DNA of 44,199 nucleotides from an uncultured Eubacteriales bacterium (GCA_905201285.1 CAJKNM010000008.1:1-44199), one strand, 5' to 3'. Shown: positions 7,894 to 18,233, numbered from the stretch's first letter. Notes: a model not told the origin generated them from the sequence alone. Made by a program: numbers and translations.

Positions 7894-8829
7894 ATGGAAT
7901 TTAAACATATATCGGTTCTCTTGAGCGAAAGCGTAGGCCTTCTTGATGTCAAACCCGACGGAGTATATGCAGACGGAACATTGGGCGGCGGAGGACATTC
8001 GTCGCTTATCTGTTCGCGTTTATCGGATGACGGAATGCTAATCGGTATTGACCGTGATGAAACCGCGCTCAAAGCCGCAGGAGAGAGACTTTCGGCTTAC
8101 AGCTGTCACAGGGAATTGTGCCATGATAATTTCTTTAATATAAAGAAGGTTCTTGAGAGCTTGAAAATTGATAAGCTTGACGGAGCAATACTTGATTTGG
8201 GGGTGTCATCACCTCAGCTTGACGTTCCCGAACGCGGCTTCAGCTATAACAGCTGTGCAAGACTGGATATGAGAATGGACAGAAGTGCCGCGCTTGATGC
8301 CTATACGGTTGTGAATACTTATGAAGAGAAAAGGCTTGCCGATATTATTTTTAAGTACGGCGAGGAAAAGTTTTCGCGGAGGATTGCAAGGGCGATATGC
8401 GAAAGGCGTGAGTCTGAGCCGATAGAAACAACGTCCGAGTTGTCTGAGATAATTAAGTCGGCGATACCGCCGGCGGCGAGATATGCGGACAAGCACCCGG
8501 CGAAGAGAACCTTTCAGGCGATAAGAATAGAGGTCAACAGTGAACTTGACGGACTTGAACAGGCTCTGCGGGATTTTACCGACTGCCTGAAAAAGGGCGG
8601 AAGGCTGGCGGTTATAACCTTCCATTCGCTTGAAGACAGAATAGTTAAAAATACATTCGCGTCCCTTGCCCGGGGGTGTACCTGTCCTAAGGACTTTCCC
8701 GTTTGCGTATGCGGAAAAGTTCCGACGGTCAAGCTTGTAAACCGAAAGCCTATTGAAGCGGACGATAATGAGCTTCGCAGAAACTTCAGAGCACATAGCG
8801 CAAAGCTGAGAGTAATTGAAAAATTATGA
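7894..8829 (+). CDS. rsmH: 16S rRNA (cytosine-1402-N4)-methyltransferase RsmH
   Basis: 311 residues, formerly MraW. The SAM-binding loop DGTLGGGGHS lies at residues 28-36. The LDLGVSSPQLD and FHSLEDR segments are family hallmarks. It methylates N4 of C1402 in the ribosomal P site. It starts 13 nt after mraZ behind GGGGGATAGG and is complete. Confidence 0.97.
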   Translation: MEFKHISVLLSESVGLLDVKPDGVYADGTLGGGGHSSLICSRLSDDGMLIGIDRDETALKAAGERLSAYSCHRELCHDNFFNIKKVLESLKIDKLDGAILDLGVSSPQLDVPERGFSYNSCARLDMRMDRSAALDAYTVVNTYEEKRLADIIFKYGEEKFSRRIARAICERRESEPIETTSELSEIIKSAIPPAARYADKHPAKRTFQAIRIEVNSELDGLEQALRDFTDCLKKGGRLAVITFHSLEDRIVKNTFASLARGCTCPKDFPVCVCGKVPTVKLVNRKPIEADDNELRRNFRAHSAKLRVIEKL

Positions 8830-8892
8830 GATTGAAAATTACTTAAAATTGCTTAAAAAGTACAGACTAAATATTTGAAAGGATGATATGTT

Positions 8893-9471
8893 GTGCCGAC
8901 ACCGACAAGATACAGAAACAAGACGAATACATACAGCGCACGCAATACATACAGCAGAACTTCATATAACCGCGGCCAAGTGTATTCGGGTACAAGCACG
9001 GCATATGATATGCCCGGATACTATGGGGATGTAAAAAAGACAGAGAACGTACAAAAGAAAAAAACGGCTGAGGTTCAGAAAAAAAGGAACAGGCTTGTTC
9101 TTACACGTGATGTGAGACAGGTTATAACGGCTGTTTCGGTGCTTTTTCTGCTTTGTATAGGGGTGCTGTGCCGTTATGCAACAATCCTTAGCGGAAACCG
9201 ACAGATAAAGGACCTTGAAAAGCAATATAATACAATAATTTCGTCTAATCAGGCGATGCAGACGAAAATCGATAAACAGCTTGAGATGGGTGAAATAGAG
9301 AAGTACGCGAGAGAAGAACTCGGAATGATGAAAGCAGAGTCATATCAAAAGTTTTATATTGATATGAATATGCCTGACGAAGGAACGGCTGTGAAAAGCG
9401 GAAGCCGCGCGCAAAATGCGGTTTCGGGCGTTCCCGGAACGCTTATGAATGCTTTCAGGGTTTTAAAATAG
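8893..9471 (+). CDS. ftsL: FtsL-like cell division protein
   Basis: 192 residues starting at GTG behind AAAGGATG. A long basic, tyrosine/serine/threonine-rich cytoplasmic region (1-73) leads to one membrane helix (about 76-96), then a heptad-rich coiled coil (IKDLEKQYNTI onward) with the conserved AREELGM turn. This is the FtsL/DivIC plan, in which the coiled coil bridges FtsQ/DivIB and the FtsW-PBP pair. Sequence conservation in this family is poor, so the call rests on topology and on position between rsmH and the transpeptidase. The N-terminal tail is longer than the usual FtsL. Confidence 0.8.
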   Translation: MPTPTRYRNKTNTYSARNTYSRTSYNRGQVYSGTSTAYDMPGYYGDVKKTENVQKKKTAEVQKKRNRLVLTRDVRQVITAVSVLFLLCIGVLCRYATILSGNRQIKDLEKQYNTIISSNQAMQTKIDKQLEMGEIEKYAREELGMMKAESYQKFYIDMNMPDEGTAVKSGSRAQNAVSGVPGTLMNAFRVLK

Positions 9472-9521
9472 TTTTATATTGAATATACTATCTGTAGGGA
9501 GAACTGTATTGCAGGTTAAAC

Positions 9522-9550
9522 TGCCGCCCGGCATAAAGCGTTGGGCGGCA
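9522..9550 (+). other. Operon-internal hairpin upstream of the transpeptidase gene
   Basis: The arms TGCCGCCC (9522-9529) and GGGCGGCA (9543-9550) pair perfectly around a 13-nt loop. No T run follows, so it is not a simple terminator. It lies 16 nt before the AGGAGG of the next gene and could modulate translation or mRNA processing. Confidence 0.5.
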
Positions 9551-9579
9551 TATTTGGGCTTTAACAGGAGGTGCGGATT

Positions 9580-11853
9580 TTGGCAGAGAAACGCAGAAAA
9601 AACACATCGGGCGGATTTATGGGCGGAATCAGACCTATTCACAGAAGAAGAATACTTATAGTAATGATGCTGGCTTCGGCTTGCTTTTTGGGTTTGATAC
9701 TGAGAACAGCGTGGCATCAGACTGTCAGAGGAGAGGATTTGTCGCGTGCGGCTCTTGAACAGCAGACAAGCGATAATACGGTCAGCGCAAAGCGCGGAAA
9801 GATATATGACAGAAATTTTAAGGTTCTGGCGAGTAATGTATCCGTTGAAACGGTCAGCATAACTCCGGAAAACCTGAGAAAGTCGATAGAAAAGTCCGGG
9901 ATGTCGGCTCAGACGGTTGCTGATGAGTTCGCAAGGATTTTAAATATTAAGAGCGAGGATGTAATAAATAAGATTAATAAAAAGAGCGGTTTTGAGTATA
10001 TCAAAAAGAAGGCCGAAAAGGATGAAGCTGACGAGCTCAGAAGCTACATTGATAATAATAAGCTGTCGGGCGTTGACTTTGTCGATGACGTCAAGAGATA
10101 CTATCCGTTTAACAACCTTGCGTCGCACGTAATAGGCTTTGTTGGTAATGATAACCAGGGTCTTGAAGGCGTAGAGAGCGTTTATAATGACAGACTGAGC
10201 GGTGTTCCGGGTCGTGTGGTAACAACAAGAGAAACCGCGGGCATCGAATCGGGTTCAAGCTATGAAAGCTATATAGAGGCGCAGGACGGCTATAGTGTAG
10301 TGCTCACAATAGATGAGGTAATCCAAAGCTACGTTGAAAAACACCTTGAAAACGCAAGGGTGTCGAATAAGCTTGAAGAAGGTGCGGCGGCAATCGTTAT
10401 GGACGTTAATACGGGCGATGTTTTGGCTATGGCGACAAAGCCGGACTATGATTTAAACAAACCGTTTGAGATAACCGACGCGATAGAACAAAAATATCCG
10501 AATGTAAAGGAAGAACTGAAAAGCCTTGACGGAACGGAATACTTAAATAAATTTAATGAGATAATACAGGTGGTTCGCCGAAATAAGGCGGTTGTTGACT
10601 CATATGAGCCGGGTTCGACATTTAAGTCGGTTGTTGCGTCAATGGCAATAGAAACCGGAGCCTGCACGCTTGATGATGTGTTTACCTGCGGCGGCTCGTT
10701 AAAGGTCTTGACCGAAACTATTCACTGTGCGAACCGCTCAGGCCACGGAACTCAGAAATTCGCCGAGGCGGTACAGAATTCCTGTAACCCCGCGTTTATT
10801 ATGATAGGTCAGAAAATCGGAAAGGAGCGGTTCTTGAAGGGGACGCGCGCTTTTGGATTCTTTGAAAAAACCGGAATAGAGCTTCCCGGTGAGACCGAGG
10901 GTGTCGGCTTTACCGAGGGAAGCTTTACGGATGTTGACCTTGCCACTTCATCATTCGGCCAGTCTATCACCGTTACACCGCTTCAGATGATAACGGCAGT
11001 CAGCGCGGTCGCGAACGGCGGAACGCTCTATAAGCCTCATCTTGTTCGTGAAATCGTGAACTCGGATAACATCGTTATAGAACAGAAACAGCCCGAGATG
11101 GTGCGTCAGGTTATATCCGAAGAAACAAGCAAGACAATGTGTTCGATTCTTGAATCGGTTGTATCAAAGGGCGGAGGTAAGAATGCGTACCTTGCCGGCT
11201 ACAGAATCGCGGGTAAGACCGGTACATCGGAGAAGATTCCGCGCGGAAATCAGAAGTATATAGCGTCGTTTATCGGTTTTGCACCGGCGGACAATCCAAA
11301 GGTCGCGTGCCTGGTAATCCTTGACCAGCCCGCCACCGGGATGCCGTACTACGGCGGTGTAATCGCCGCACCGGTTGTGAAGAATATATTAGAAGAAACG
11401 CTTCAGTATATCGGTGTTGAGCCGAAGTATAATGATGATGAAAAGCAGTTTATTGAAAATGAAATCCCAGATATTTCGGGTAAGTCGGTAAGCGAAGCGG
11501 AATCCGCTCTGAAGGCGGCGGGCTTCGGCATACGCGTAAAGGGGAGCGGAAAGACTGTAACCGATCAGCTTCCCAAGGCGCACGTCAAGCTTGCAAAGGA
11601 CGGAACGGTCGTTGCGTATACCGACGGCGAAAAAGCAGAGAGAAGCATAACTGTTCCGAGCGTAAAGGGTATGGGTGCGGCGGAAGCCGCAGCGGCTCTT
11701 TCAAATGCCGGACTTAATGCAAAGATAAAAGGCGTTTCGGGTAAGGGCGCAGCGACGTGCTCGGGTCAAAGCCCGGAGGCCGGAACGATTGTCGAACCGG
11801 GAACGATTATAGCGATAGATTTTGCATATTCGGACGTTGACACTCGGGATTGA
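9580..11853 (+). CDS. Class B penicillin-binding protein with two PASTA domains (FtsI/SpoVD type)
   Basis: 757 residues from a TTG start that has AGGAGG 8 nt upstream; a GTG nine bases earlier would overlap that ribosome site and is rejected. One N-terminal membrane helix follows a basic tail. Next come a dimerisation domain and a transpeptidase domain with S346 in GSTFK, SCN and K546 in KTGTS. Two PASTA repeats end the protein (about 632-757). It cross-links septal peptidoglycan with FtsW, encoded downstream. Clostridia often carry SpoVD, an FtsI paralogue for spore cortex, at this locus; SpoVD usually has one PASTA repeat, so vegetative FtsI is at least as likely. Confidence 0.9.
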   Translation: MAEKRRKNTSGGFMGGIRPIHRRRILIVMMLASACFLGLILRTAWHQTVRGEDLSRAALEQQTSDNTVSAKRGKIYDRNFKVLASNVSVETVSITPENLRKSIEKSGMSAQTVADEFARILNIKSEDVINKINKKSGFEYIKKKAEKDEADELRSYIDNNKLSGVDFVDDVKRYYPFNNLASHVIGFVGNDNQGLEGVESVYNDRLSGVPGRVVTTRETAGIESGSSYESYIEAQDGYSVVLTIDEVIQSYVEKHLENARVSNKLEEGAAAIVMDVNTGDVLAMATKPDYDLNKPFEITDAIEQKYPNVKEELKSLDGTEYLNKFNEIIQVVRRNKAVVDSYEPGSTFKSVVASMAIETGACTLDDVFTCGGSLKVLTETIHCANRSGHGTQKFAEAVQNSCNPAFIMIGQKIGKERFLKGTRAFGFFEKTGIELPGETEGVGFTEGSFTDVDLATSSFGQSITVTPLQMITAVSAVANGGTLYKPHLVREIVNSDNIVIEQKQPEMVRQVISEETSKTMCSILESVVSKGGGKNAYLAGYRIAGKTGTSEKIPRGNQKYIASFIGFAPADNPKVACLVILDQPATGMPYYGGVIAAPVVKNILEETLQYIGVEPKYNDDEKQFIENEIPDISGKSVSEAESALKAAGFGIRVKGSGKTVTDQLPKAHVKLAKDGTVVAYTDGEKAERSITVPSVKGMGAAEAAAALSNAGLNAKIKGVSGKGAATCSGQSPEAGTIVEPGTIIAIDFAYSDVDTRD

Positions 11854-11887
11854 TGAACACAGATATTTTTGAAAGGATGAAGTATTA

Positions 11888-13342
11888 ATGAAACTCACGG
11901 AGCTTATTTCAGATGTTGATGTAAAAGAGATAATAGGAAGCGAACAGCTGAATGTTTCGGGTGTCGCCTTTAATTCGAGAGAGGTTCGCCCGGGAAACGT
12001 GTTTGTTTGCATTACCGGGTTTAAAACAGACGGCCATAAATATGCAGAGGATGCAATTTCACGCGGGGCGATTGCTATTATAGCCGAGAGGGATTTAAGC
12101 AATCTGGGCGTGACCTGTATTATCTGTGAGAACACCAGACTTGCGCTCGCTAAGGCCGCCGCTAATTTCTACGGCCATCCCGAAAAGAAGTTCAGGCTTA
12201 TAGGAGTCACAGGAACCAACGGAAAGACAACAACAACATATCTTATTAAGTCCGTGCTTGAATCTATGGGAAGAAGAGTGGGTCTGATCGGAACAAATCA
12301 GAATATGATAGGTGCCGAGGTTATTCCGTCAAAGCACACCACTCCCGATGCCCTTGAGCTTATGCAGCTGTTTTCAAAAATGGCTGAAAAGGGTGCCGAA
12401 TATGTTGTGATGGAGGTATCTTCACACTCGCTGGCGCTTGACAGGGTTACCGCCTGCAGATTTGATGTCGGCGCTTTCACCAATATCACACAGGATCACC
12501 TTGATTTCCATAAAACGATGGAGAAATACCTTGAAGCGAAGGGAATCCTCTTTACTATATCAAAAGCAGGGGTGATAAACCGTGATGACAGCGGCTCAGA
12601 TTACCTTCTTAAAACATCAACCTGTGACAAGGTTCTGACATACGGAGCGGAAAACGACTGTGACCTTCGTGCGTCTGAGATTGTGCTTTCGGAAAAGGGT
12701 GTTCACTTCAATGTGAGCTTTAAAAACGAAAAATATGAGGTTGCGCTCGGAATCCCGGGAATGTTCTCGGTTTATAATGCGCTTACCGCTCTCGGCTGCC
12801 TTGCGGCGGTCGGAATACCGATGGCCGAGGCTGTCGAAGCGCTTAAAAGCGCAAGGGGCGTAAAGGGCAGAGTTGAGGTCGTTGAAACCGGAAGAGATTT
12901 CAGCGTGATAATTGATTATGCACATACCCCCGACGGACTTTATAACGTTATTCGCACAATTCGCGGCTTCTGTAAGGGAAGAATAATAACCGTGTTCGGC
13001 TGCGGCGGAGACAGAGATGTGACAAAGAGACCTAAGATGGGCAGGATTGCGGCTGAGCTTTCGGATTATTGTGTTGTTACCAGCGATAACCCGAGAAGTG
13101 AGGACCCCGAAAAAATCATAGCGGACGTTGTGGTCGGTGTCAAGGAAGGAAAGTGTGACTATACAGTGGTGACAAACCGCTTTGAGGCTATTGAGTTTGC
13201 TCTTGATTACGCGAAAAAGGACGATGTGGTGCTTCTTGCCGGAAAGGGTCACGAGACGTATCAGATTCTTAAAGACAGAACCATTGATTTTGATGAAAGA
13301 GAAATTGTTCATAAATTATTGAATATTCAAGGAGAGAATTAA
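11888..13342 (+). CDS. murE: UDP-MurNAc-tripeptide synthetase MurE, meso-diaminopimelate type
   Basis: 484 residues. The three Mur-ligase domains are present. The ATP loop GTNGKTTT is at residues 109-116, and DNPR at 400-403 is the motif that selects meso-diaminopimelate rather than lysine. It adds the third residue to UDP-MurNAc-L-Ala-D-Glu in the cytosol. GAAAGGATGAAG precedes the ATG. murF follows after 22 nt. Confidence 0.96.
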   Translation: MKLTELISDVDVKEIIGSEQLNVSGVAFNSREVRPGNVFVCITGFKTDGHKYAEDAISRGAIAIIAERDLSNLGVTCIICENTRLALAKAAANFYGHPEKKFRLIGVTGTNGKTTTTYLIKSVLESMGRRVGLIGTNQNMIGAEVIPSKHTTPDALELMQLFSKMAEKGAEYVVMEVSSHSLALDRVTACRFDVGAFTNITQDHLDFHKTMEKYLEAKGILFTISKAGVINRDDSGSDYLLKTSTCDKVLTYGAENDCDLRASEIVLSEKGVHFNVSFKNEKYEVALGIPGMFSVYNALTALGCLAAVGIPMAEAVEALKSARGVKGRVEVVETGRDFSVIIDYAHTPDGLYNVIRTIRGFCKGRIITVFGCGGDRDVTKRPKMGRIAAELSDYCVVTSDNPRSEDPEKIIADVVVGVKEGKCDYTVVTNRFEAIEFALDYAKKDDVVLLAGKGHETYQILKDRTIDFDEREIVHKLLNIQGEN

Positions 13343-13364
13343 TCTCCGGAAGGATTGAAAAGCT

Positions 13365-14750
13365 ATGGAGAGTATATTTACGGTTAAAAGAGCCGCTTCG
13401 GCGATAAGCGGAGAGATGATAAACTGTGACGGCTGTGAGGATAAGCTTATATCGGCGGTTTCTACCGATACGCGTACAATCAGCGATGGGGCGGTGTTCT
13501 TCGCTTTAAAGGGCGAAAATTCCGACGGCCATCGATATGTCAAGGCCGCGATGGAAGCCGGCGCGGTGTGCTGTGTGGTTGATGATATGACAAACGTTCC
13601 CGACGGACTTGCCGTAATAAAGGTTGAAAGCACAAACCGGGCGCTTCTTGATTTGGCGGGCGCATACAGAAGAGAAATGAAGATTCCGGTTGTGGCAATA
13701 ACCGGAAGCGTAGGAAAGACCTCAACGAGAGGGATGATTGCAAGCGTCCTGTCACAGAAGTATAAGACCCTTGCTACGGAGGGAAATTTCAATAATGAAA
13801 TCGGTGTGCCGCATACGCTTTTCAGATTAAATAAAAGCCATGAAATCGCCGTAATAGAGATGGGAATGAACCACTTCGGCGAGCTTTCGCGCATTACCGC
13901 AGCGGCACGGCCCGAGACGGCAGTTATCACCAACGTCGGCGAAGCGCATATAGAAAACCTCGGAAGCCGCGAGGGAATTCTCAGGGCGAAGCTTGAAATA
14001 TTAGAGGGCCTGCCGCATGACGGAACTGTTATACTCTGCGGCGACAACGATATGCTTTGGAGTGTGAACGGTCAGCTTGATTTTGAGACGCTCTACTTCG
14101 GAACAGAAAATACCAAATGCGATTTGGTTGCCGAGAATATAAAGACCTATGCTGACGGAAGCGAATTTACCTTCAAATACGAAGAAAACGAATATAAGGT
14201 TAATATTTCGATACCCGGTGCACATCATATTTATAATGCACTGGCGGCGGTTTTGGTCGGTGTTAAATATAATGTTCCGATGAAGGAAATTATAACCGGT
14301 ATCAGGGAATTCGTGCCTGACGGAATGAGACAAAAGGCAGTTAAAATGGGTGATTATACAGTTATTATGGATTGTTATAATGCCAACCCCACATCTATGA
14401 GGTCGGGACTTGAGGTGCTGTCTCTTTCAAATGACGGAGAGCGAAAGGTCGCGTGTCTCGGTGATATGATGGAGCTCGGAACGATTTCGCCCGATGCACA
14501 CCGCGGTGTGGGAAGAGCCGTGTATGATTACGGAACAGACTGTCTTGTAACCGTCGGCGAAAGGGCAAGGCTCATAGCCGAAGGCGCAAAAGAGGCGGGG
14601 ATGAATCCTGAAAATATACATTCTTTTGATACGGTTGAACAGCTTTGTGATAAGCTATATGATATTTTAAGACCCGGTGACGTAATGCTTTTAAAAGCGT
14701 CGCGGAGTATGCGGCTTGAACGCATCGCCGAGTTTATGGAAAATAAATAA
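13365..14750 (+). CDS. murF: UDP-MurNAc-tripeptide:D-Ala-D-Ala ligase MurF
   Basis: 461 residues. The ATP loop ITGSVGKTS lies at about 112-120, and the middle and C-terminal domains show the MurF pattern (EMGMNHFGE, DCYNANPTS, LGDMMELG). It adds D-Ala-D-Ala to complete the cytosolic pentapeptide precursor. It is coupled to murE with a short gap, and GGAAGGA precedes the ATG. Confidence 0.97.
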   Translation: MESIFTVKRAASAISGEMINCDGCEDKLISAVSTDTRTISDGAVFFALKGENSDGHRYVKAAMEAGAVCCVVDDMTNVPDGLAVIKVESTNRALLDLAGAYRREMKIPVVAITGSVGKTSTRGMIASVLSQKYKTLATEGNFNNEIGVPHTLFRLNKSHEIAVIEMGMNHFGELSRITAAARPETAVITNVGEAHIENLGSREGILRAKLEILEGLPHDGTVILCGDNDMLWSVNGQLDFETLYFGTENTKCDLVAENIKTYADGSEFTFKYEENEYKVNISIPGAHHIYNALAAVLVGVKYNVPMKEIITGIREFVPDGMRQKAVKMGDYTVIMDCYNANPTSMRSGLEVLSLSNDGERKVACLGDMMELGTISPDAHRGVGRAVYDYGTDCLVTVGERARLIAEGAKEAGMNPENIHSFDTVEQLCDKLYDILRPGDVMLLKASRSMRLERIAEFMENK

Positions 14751-14792
14751 AAATGAAATATGAATTAACATAAGTGGAAGGCGTGGGAGTTT

Positions 14793-15779
14793 ATGTATTA
14801 TACATTTTTTGGTGTGATAGGCGCATTTATAATAGCGGCTTTGCTGGGAAAGATAATGATTCCGGTATTACACCGTCTTAAGTTCGGACAGGAGATACGT
14901 GAGGAAGGACCGAAATGGCATGCCAAAAAGTCGGGAACACCGACTATGGGCGGCCTTATCTTCATCGGCTCTACTATTATTATGACAGCGGTGTGCTATT
15001 TAACCGGAATTTGGTCGGGAATGGATATTCCTGTGGGAAAAGAAATATTTATGCTTTTGGTTATTTCGATTGCATACGGGATAATCGGTTTTATAGACGA
15101 TTATATAAAAGTAATACTTAAAAGAAATCTCGGACTGACAGCAAAACAGAAGTTTTTGCTTCAGACGATAGTCGCTGTTGCCTTTGTATGCTGGGCGGTA
15201 TACGGCGAGGGAATTTCGCCGGTTGTAAGGATTCCGTTCACATCGATAGAGGTGAATATAGGAATAGCGTTTATTCCGTTTGCGGCTTTGGTTATTCTTG
15301 CAACGGTCAACAGCGTAAATTTAACCGACGGACTTGACGGACTGGCAACCTGTGTTACAATAGTTGTTGCGCTTTTCTTCACGTTGTTTGCCGATTCGGG
15401 CAGGTTTCCGAATCAAGCTGTTGCGCTTTTCGCATCTATAATAGTGGGCGGACTTCTCGGCTTTCTGCTCTATAACAGGTACCCGGCAAAGGTGTTTATG
15501 GGCGATACAGGCTCGCTGTTTCTGGGCGGTGCCGTATGCGGTATGGCGATTTTGCTGGAACAGCCGCTTGCGCTTTTAATAGTCGGATTTGTCTATGTTA
15601 TGGAATCCCTTTCAGTTATACTTCAGGTTATTTCATATAAGACAACTGGTAAGAGAATTTTTAAGATGAGCCCCATTCATCATCACTTTGAGATGTGTGG
15701 CTGGAAGGAGACCAAGATTGTTGCGGTTTTCGCATTGGTGACGGTGCTGGTGTGCGGACTGATGTACTTCTTCGGATAA
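14793..15779 (+). CDS. mraY: Phospho-MurNAc-pentapeptide transferase MraY
   Basis: 328 residues with ten predicted membrane helices. The catalytic motifs are intact: FIDDYIK, NLTDGLDGLA with the active aspartates, MGDTGS and the PIHHHFE loop. It joins phospho-MurNAc-pentapeptide to undecaprenyl phosphate, forming lipid I at the inner face of the membrane. It follows murF, as is usual, but the expected murD does not come next. Confidence 0.97.
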   Translation: MYYTFFGVIGAFIIAALLGKIMIPVLHRLKFGQEIREEGPKWHAKKSGTPTMGGLIFIGSTIIMTAVCYLTGIWSGMDIPVGKEIFMLLVISIAYGIIGFIDDYIKVILKRNLGLTAKQKFLLQTIVAVAFVCWAVYGEGISPVVRIPFTSIEVNIGIAFIPFAALVILATVNSVNLTDGLDGLATCVTIVVALFFTLFADSGRFPNQAVALFASIIVGGLLGFLLYNRYPAKVFMGDTGSLFLGGAVCGMAILLEQPLALLIVGFVYVMESLSVILQVISYKTTGKRIFKMSPIHHHFEMCGWKETKIVAVFALVTVLVCGLMYFFG

Positions 15780-15798
15780 TAAATTAGGAGGATTCTGT

Positions 15799-17034
15799 AT
15801 GGACGGCAGAGATTATTACAACAGACAAAATCCGCGGGCGCGAAGCGCTTCTTCAAGCGGACACAGAAAGGCTAAAGCCTCGCACGACAGTGTGGCGGAA
15901 AAATTCAGAGGATGGCTGAAACCTGTTAAAGGAGCACCCGACTATATCTTTCTTGCGGTTGTATTACTCTTGGTGGCATACGGAATAATTATGCTGTTCA
16001 GCGCAAGCAGCGCAAAAGCGTATGCGACATACAATAACGCGTTTTTCTTTGTGAAGAGACAGGCGGGCTGGATTGTGGTTGGCGGTTTCGCTATGCTTAT
16101 TACCTCTAAGATTGACTATCACAGATACGGCGGAAAAATCAACGGAACAGTGAGTGTCGCCGGAGCGTTTTATGTTATAACCGGCATACTTCTTTTGCTT
16201 GTTATTTCCGGACTCGGAACGACGGTAAACGGCGCGACACGCTGGCTTTTCGGCTTTCAACCGTCAGAGCTTGCGAAAATAGCAATAATTATACTGTTTG
16301 CATACAGTCTCAGCAGAGATTTGGGCCAGAAAAACCTTAAACATTTCGGCACCGGACTTTTCAGCTATATGCTTATATTCGGCGTTTATGTTGCGCTTCT
16401 TGCTCTTGAACCTCACTTTTCATGTGTAATACTTATATTTCTGACAATAGTAATTATGCTTTTTGTCGCGGGGGTACCGCTGAAGCATTTCGGAATGTGT
16501 GCGATTCCCGTTGCCTTGGGCGTTATAGGTCTTGTCATAATAGAGCCGTACCGTATGGCGAGAGTGACAAGCTTTTTAAATCCGTTTGCCGACAAACAGG
16601 GAGACGGCTGGCAGATAGTTCAGTCGCTTTATGCAATCGGTTCGGGCGGAATTTTCGGTGTCGGCCTCGGTCAGAGCCGACAGAAGTATCAATCTCTCCC
16701 GGAACCCCACAATGACTTTATTTTCTCGGTTCTATGCGAGGAATTGGGACTGATAGGAGCGATTTTGCTTGTGGCACTGTTTATGGTTCTGCTTATCAGA
16801 GGTATTAAAATAGCAATGAAGGCGCCGGATTTGTTCGGTATGCTTTTGGTCGTGGGAATTGTAGGGATTGTGTGCCTTCAAGCGGCAATTAACATAGCGG
16901 TTGTAACCGCCTCGATACCTGTTACCGGTATGCCGCTGCCGTTCTTCAGCTATGGCGGAACGGCGCTTGCCATAACAATGGCGGAGATGGGAATTGTTCT
17001 GAACGTGTCGCGGCAGGCAAAATTGCCGATTTAA
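15799..17034 (+). CDS. ftsW: Peptidoglycan polymerase FtsW (SEDS family)
   Basis: 411 residues. A basic cytoplasmic tail of about 50 residues precedes about ten membrane helices. SEDS motifs are visible: ATRWL-x4-FQPSELAK, the GVGLGQSRQK segment and NDFIFSVLCEELG. It polymerises lipid II at the septum with the class B PBP encoded at 9580. A SpoVE or RodA assignment is possible, but position in the dcw cluster favours FtsW. AGGAGG precedes the ATG. Confidence 0.93.
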   Translation: MDGRDYYNRQNPRARSASSSGHRKAKASHDSVAEKFRGWLKPVKGAPDYIFLAVVLLLVAYGIIMLFSASSAKAYATYNNAFFFVKRQAGWIVVGGFAMLITSKIDYHRYGGKINGTVSVAGAFYVITGILLLLVISGLGTTVNGATRWLFGFQPSELAKIAIIILFAYSLSRDLGQKNLKHFGTGLFSYMLIFGVYVALLALEPHFSCVILIFLTIVIMLFVAGVPLKHFGMCAIPVALGVIGLVIIEPYRMARVTSFLNPFADKQGDGWQIVQSLYAIGSGGIFGVGLGQSRQKYQSLPEPHNDFIFSVLCEELGLIGAILLVALFMVLLIRGIKIAMKAPDLFGMLLVVGIVGIVCLQAAINIAVVTASIPVTGMPLPFFSYGGTALAITMAEMGIVLNVSRQAKLPI

Positions 17035-17048
17035 GGGGGATTTCATAA

Positions 17049-18158
17049 ATGAAAGTATTGTTTTCGGGCGGCGGTACAGCAGGGCATATAAACCCCGCAC
17101 TTGCAATAGCCAATCATTTAAAGGATGTCTGCGGTGAGCTTGAAGCGCATTTCGTCGGTACGGCAGAGGGTCTTGAGGTCGGCTTGATTCCGCGAAGCGG
17201 GTATCCGCTTGATTTAATAAAAGTTCACGGCTTTGAGCGGAAGCTCAGTTTCGGCACATTTAAGACCGCTTTTGAGCTTCCTGCGGCGGTTGCCGCTTCA
17301 AAGAGGATAATAAAGAAGTTTAAACCCGATATTGTTGTTGGAACGGGAGGATACGTGTGCGGACCGGTGCTTTATGCGGCGGCCAAAATGAAGATTCCCA
17401 CATTTGTCCATGAATCAAATGCCTTTCCGGGCATCACGGTAAAAATCCTTTCAAAGTACGTAGACGAGGTCGCGATAGGAATAGACGCGGCGAGGAAGTA
17501 CCTTCCCAATGCGAAAAAGGTTGTTCATACCGGAAACCCCGTCAGACCGGAAATACTGAACGTCGATTCCTTTGCGGCGAGGAGAAGGCTCAGATTAGAT
17601 TCGCGGCCGTTTATAGTTATTTTCGGCGGTAGTCTCGGGGCAAGAGATTTTAATGCGGCGATGGCCGACTGGATTTGCAGTGTTGCCAAAAGCGGAAAAT
17701 ACAATATTTTGATGGGAACGGGAAAGCTGAATCAGTATGAAAAGGTGATGAAGCGGTTCTTGGACAGCGGAATAAACCTCAATGACTTTCCGGATATTAA
17801 GGTGAGCGAATACATATATGATATGGATATAGCAATGAATGCGGCGGATTTGGTCGTGTCAAGAGCGGGGGCAAGCACCCTTGCCGAGCTGACCGCAATA
17901 GGAAAGCCGGCGGTTCTTGTTCCATCGCCGTATGTGACGGATAATCATCAGGAGCATAACGCGAGAGCCATAGAAAGCGGCGGCGGTGCGAGGGTGATTC
18001 TCGAAAGTGAGCTGAATGTCGAAAAAATAGACAGTGTTATTCGTGAAATCACGGATAACCCGGCGAAGCTTGCCGAGATGCGGCGGGCATCGGCGGAGAT
18101 GGGAGTTCCCGATTCGGCGGATATAATCAGCCGCGAAATTTTAAACTTGGTTAACTAA
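17049..18158 (+). CDS. murG: UDP-GlcNAc:lipid I N-acetylglucosaminyltransferase MurG
   Basis: 369 residues of a GT-B glycosyltransferase. The N-terminal GGGTAGHINPALA loop, the HESN motif and GGSLGARDFN are all present, as is the C-terminal SRAGASTLAEL nucleotide-sugar site. It makes lipid II at the cytoplasmic face. It starts 15 nt after ftsW behind AAGGGGG. Confidence 0.97.
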   Translation: MKVLFSGGGTAGHINPALAIANHLKDVCGELEAHFVGTAEGLEVGLIPRSGYPLDLIKVHGFERKLSFGTFKTAFELPAAVAASKRIIKKFKPDIVVGTGGYVCGPVLYAAAKMKIPTFVHESNAFPGITVKILSKYVDEVAIGIDAARKYLPNAKKVVHTGNPVRPEILNVDSFAARRRLRLDSRPFIVIFGGSLGARDFNAAMADWICSVAKSGKYNILMGTGKLNQYEKVMKRFLDSGINLNDFPDIKVSEYIYDMDIAMNAADLVVSRAGASTLAELTAIGKPAVLVPSPYVTDNHQEHNARAIESGGGARVILESELNVEKIDSVIREITDNPAKLAEMRRASAEMGVPDSADIISREILNLVN

Positions 18159-18175
18159 TGCACAAAACTTAAAAT

Positions 18176-18221
18176 GTTTCATATATCAATAGTACAGACG
18201 TCTGGATATTTTATATGAAAC
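18176..18221 (+). promoter_or_regulatory. Nested inverted repeat directly before the murA ribosome site
   Basis: The outer arms GTTTCATATA (18176-18185) and TATATGAAAC (18212-18221) pair over 10 bp. Between them lies the perfect palindrome CAGACGTCTG (18195-18204). The right outer arm ends in the first base of CGGAGG, so the folded RNA would crowd the ribosome site. It may be a translational control hairpin or an operator. Confidence 0.55.
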
Positions 18222-18233
18222 GGAGGCAGAACG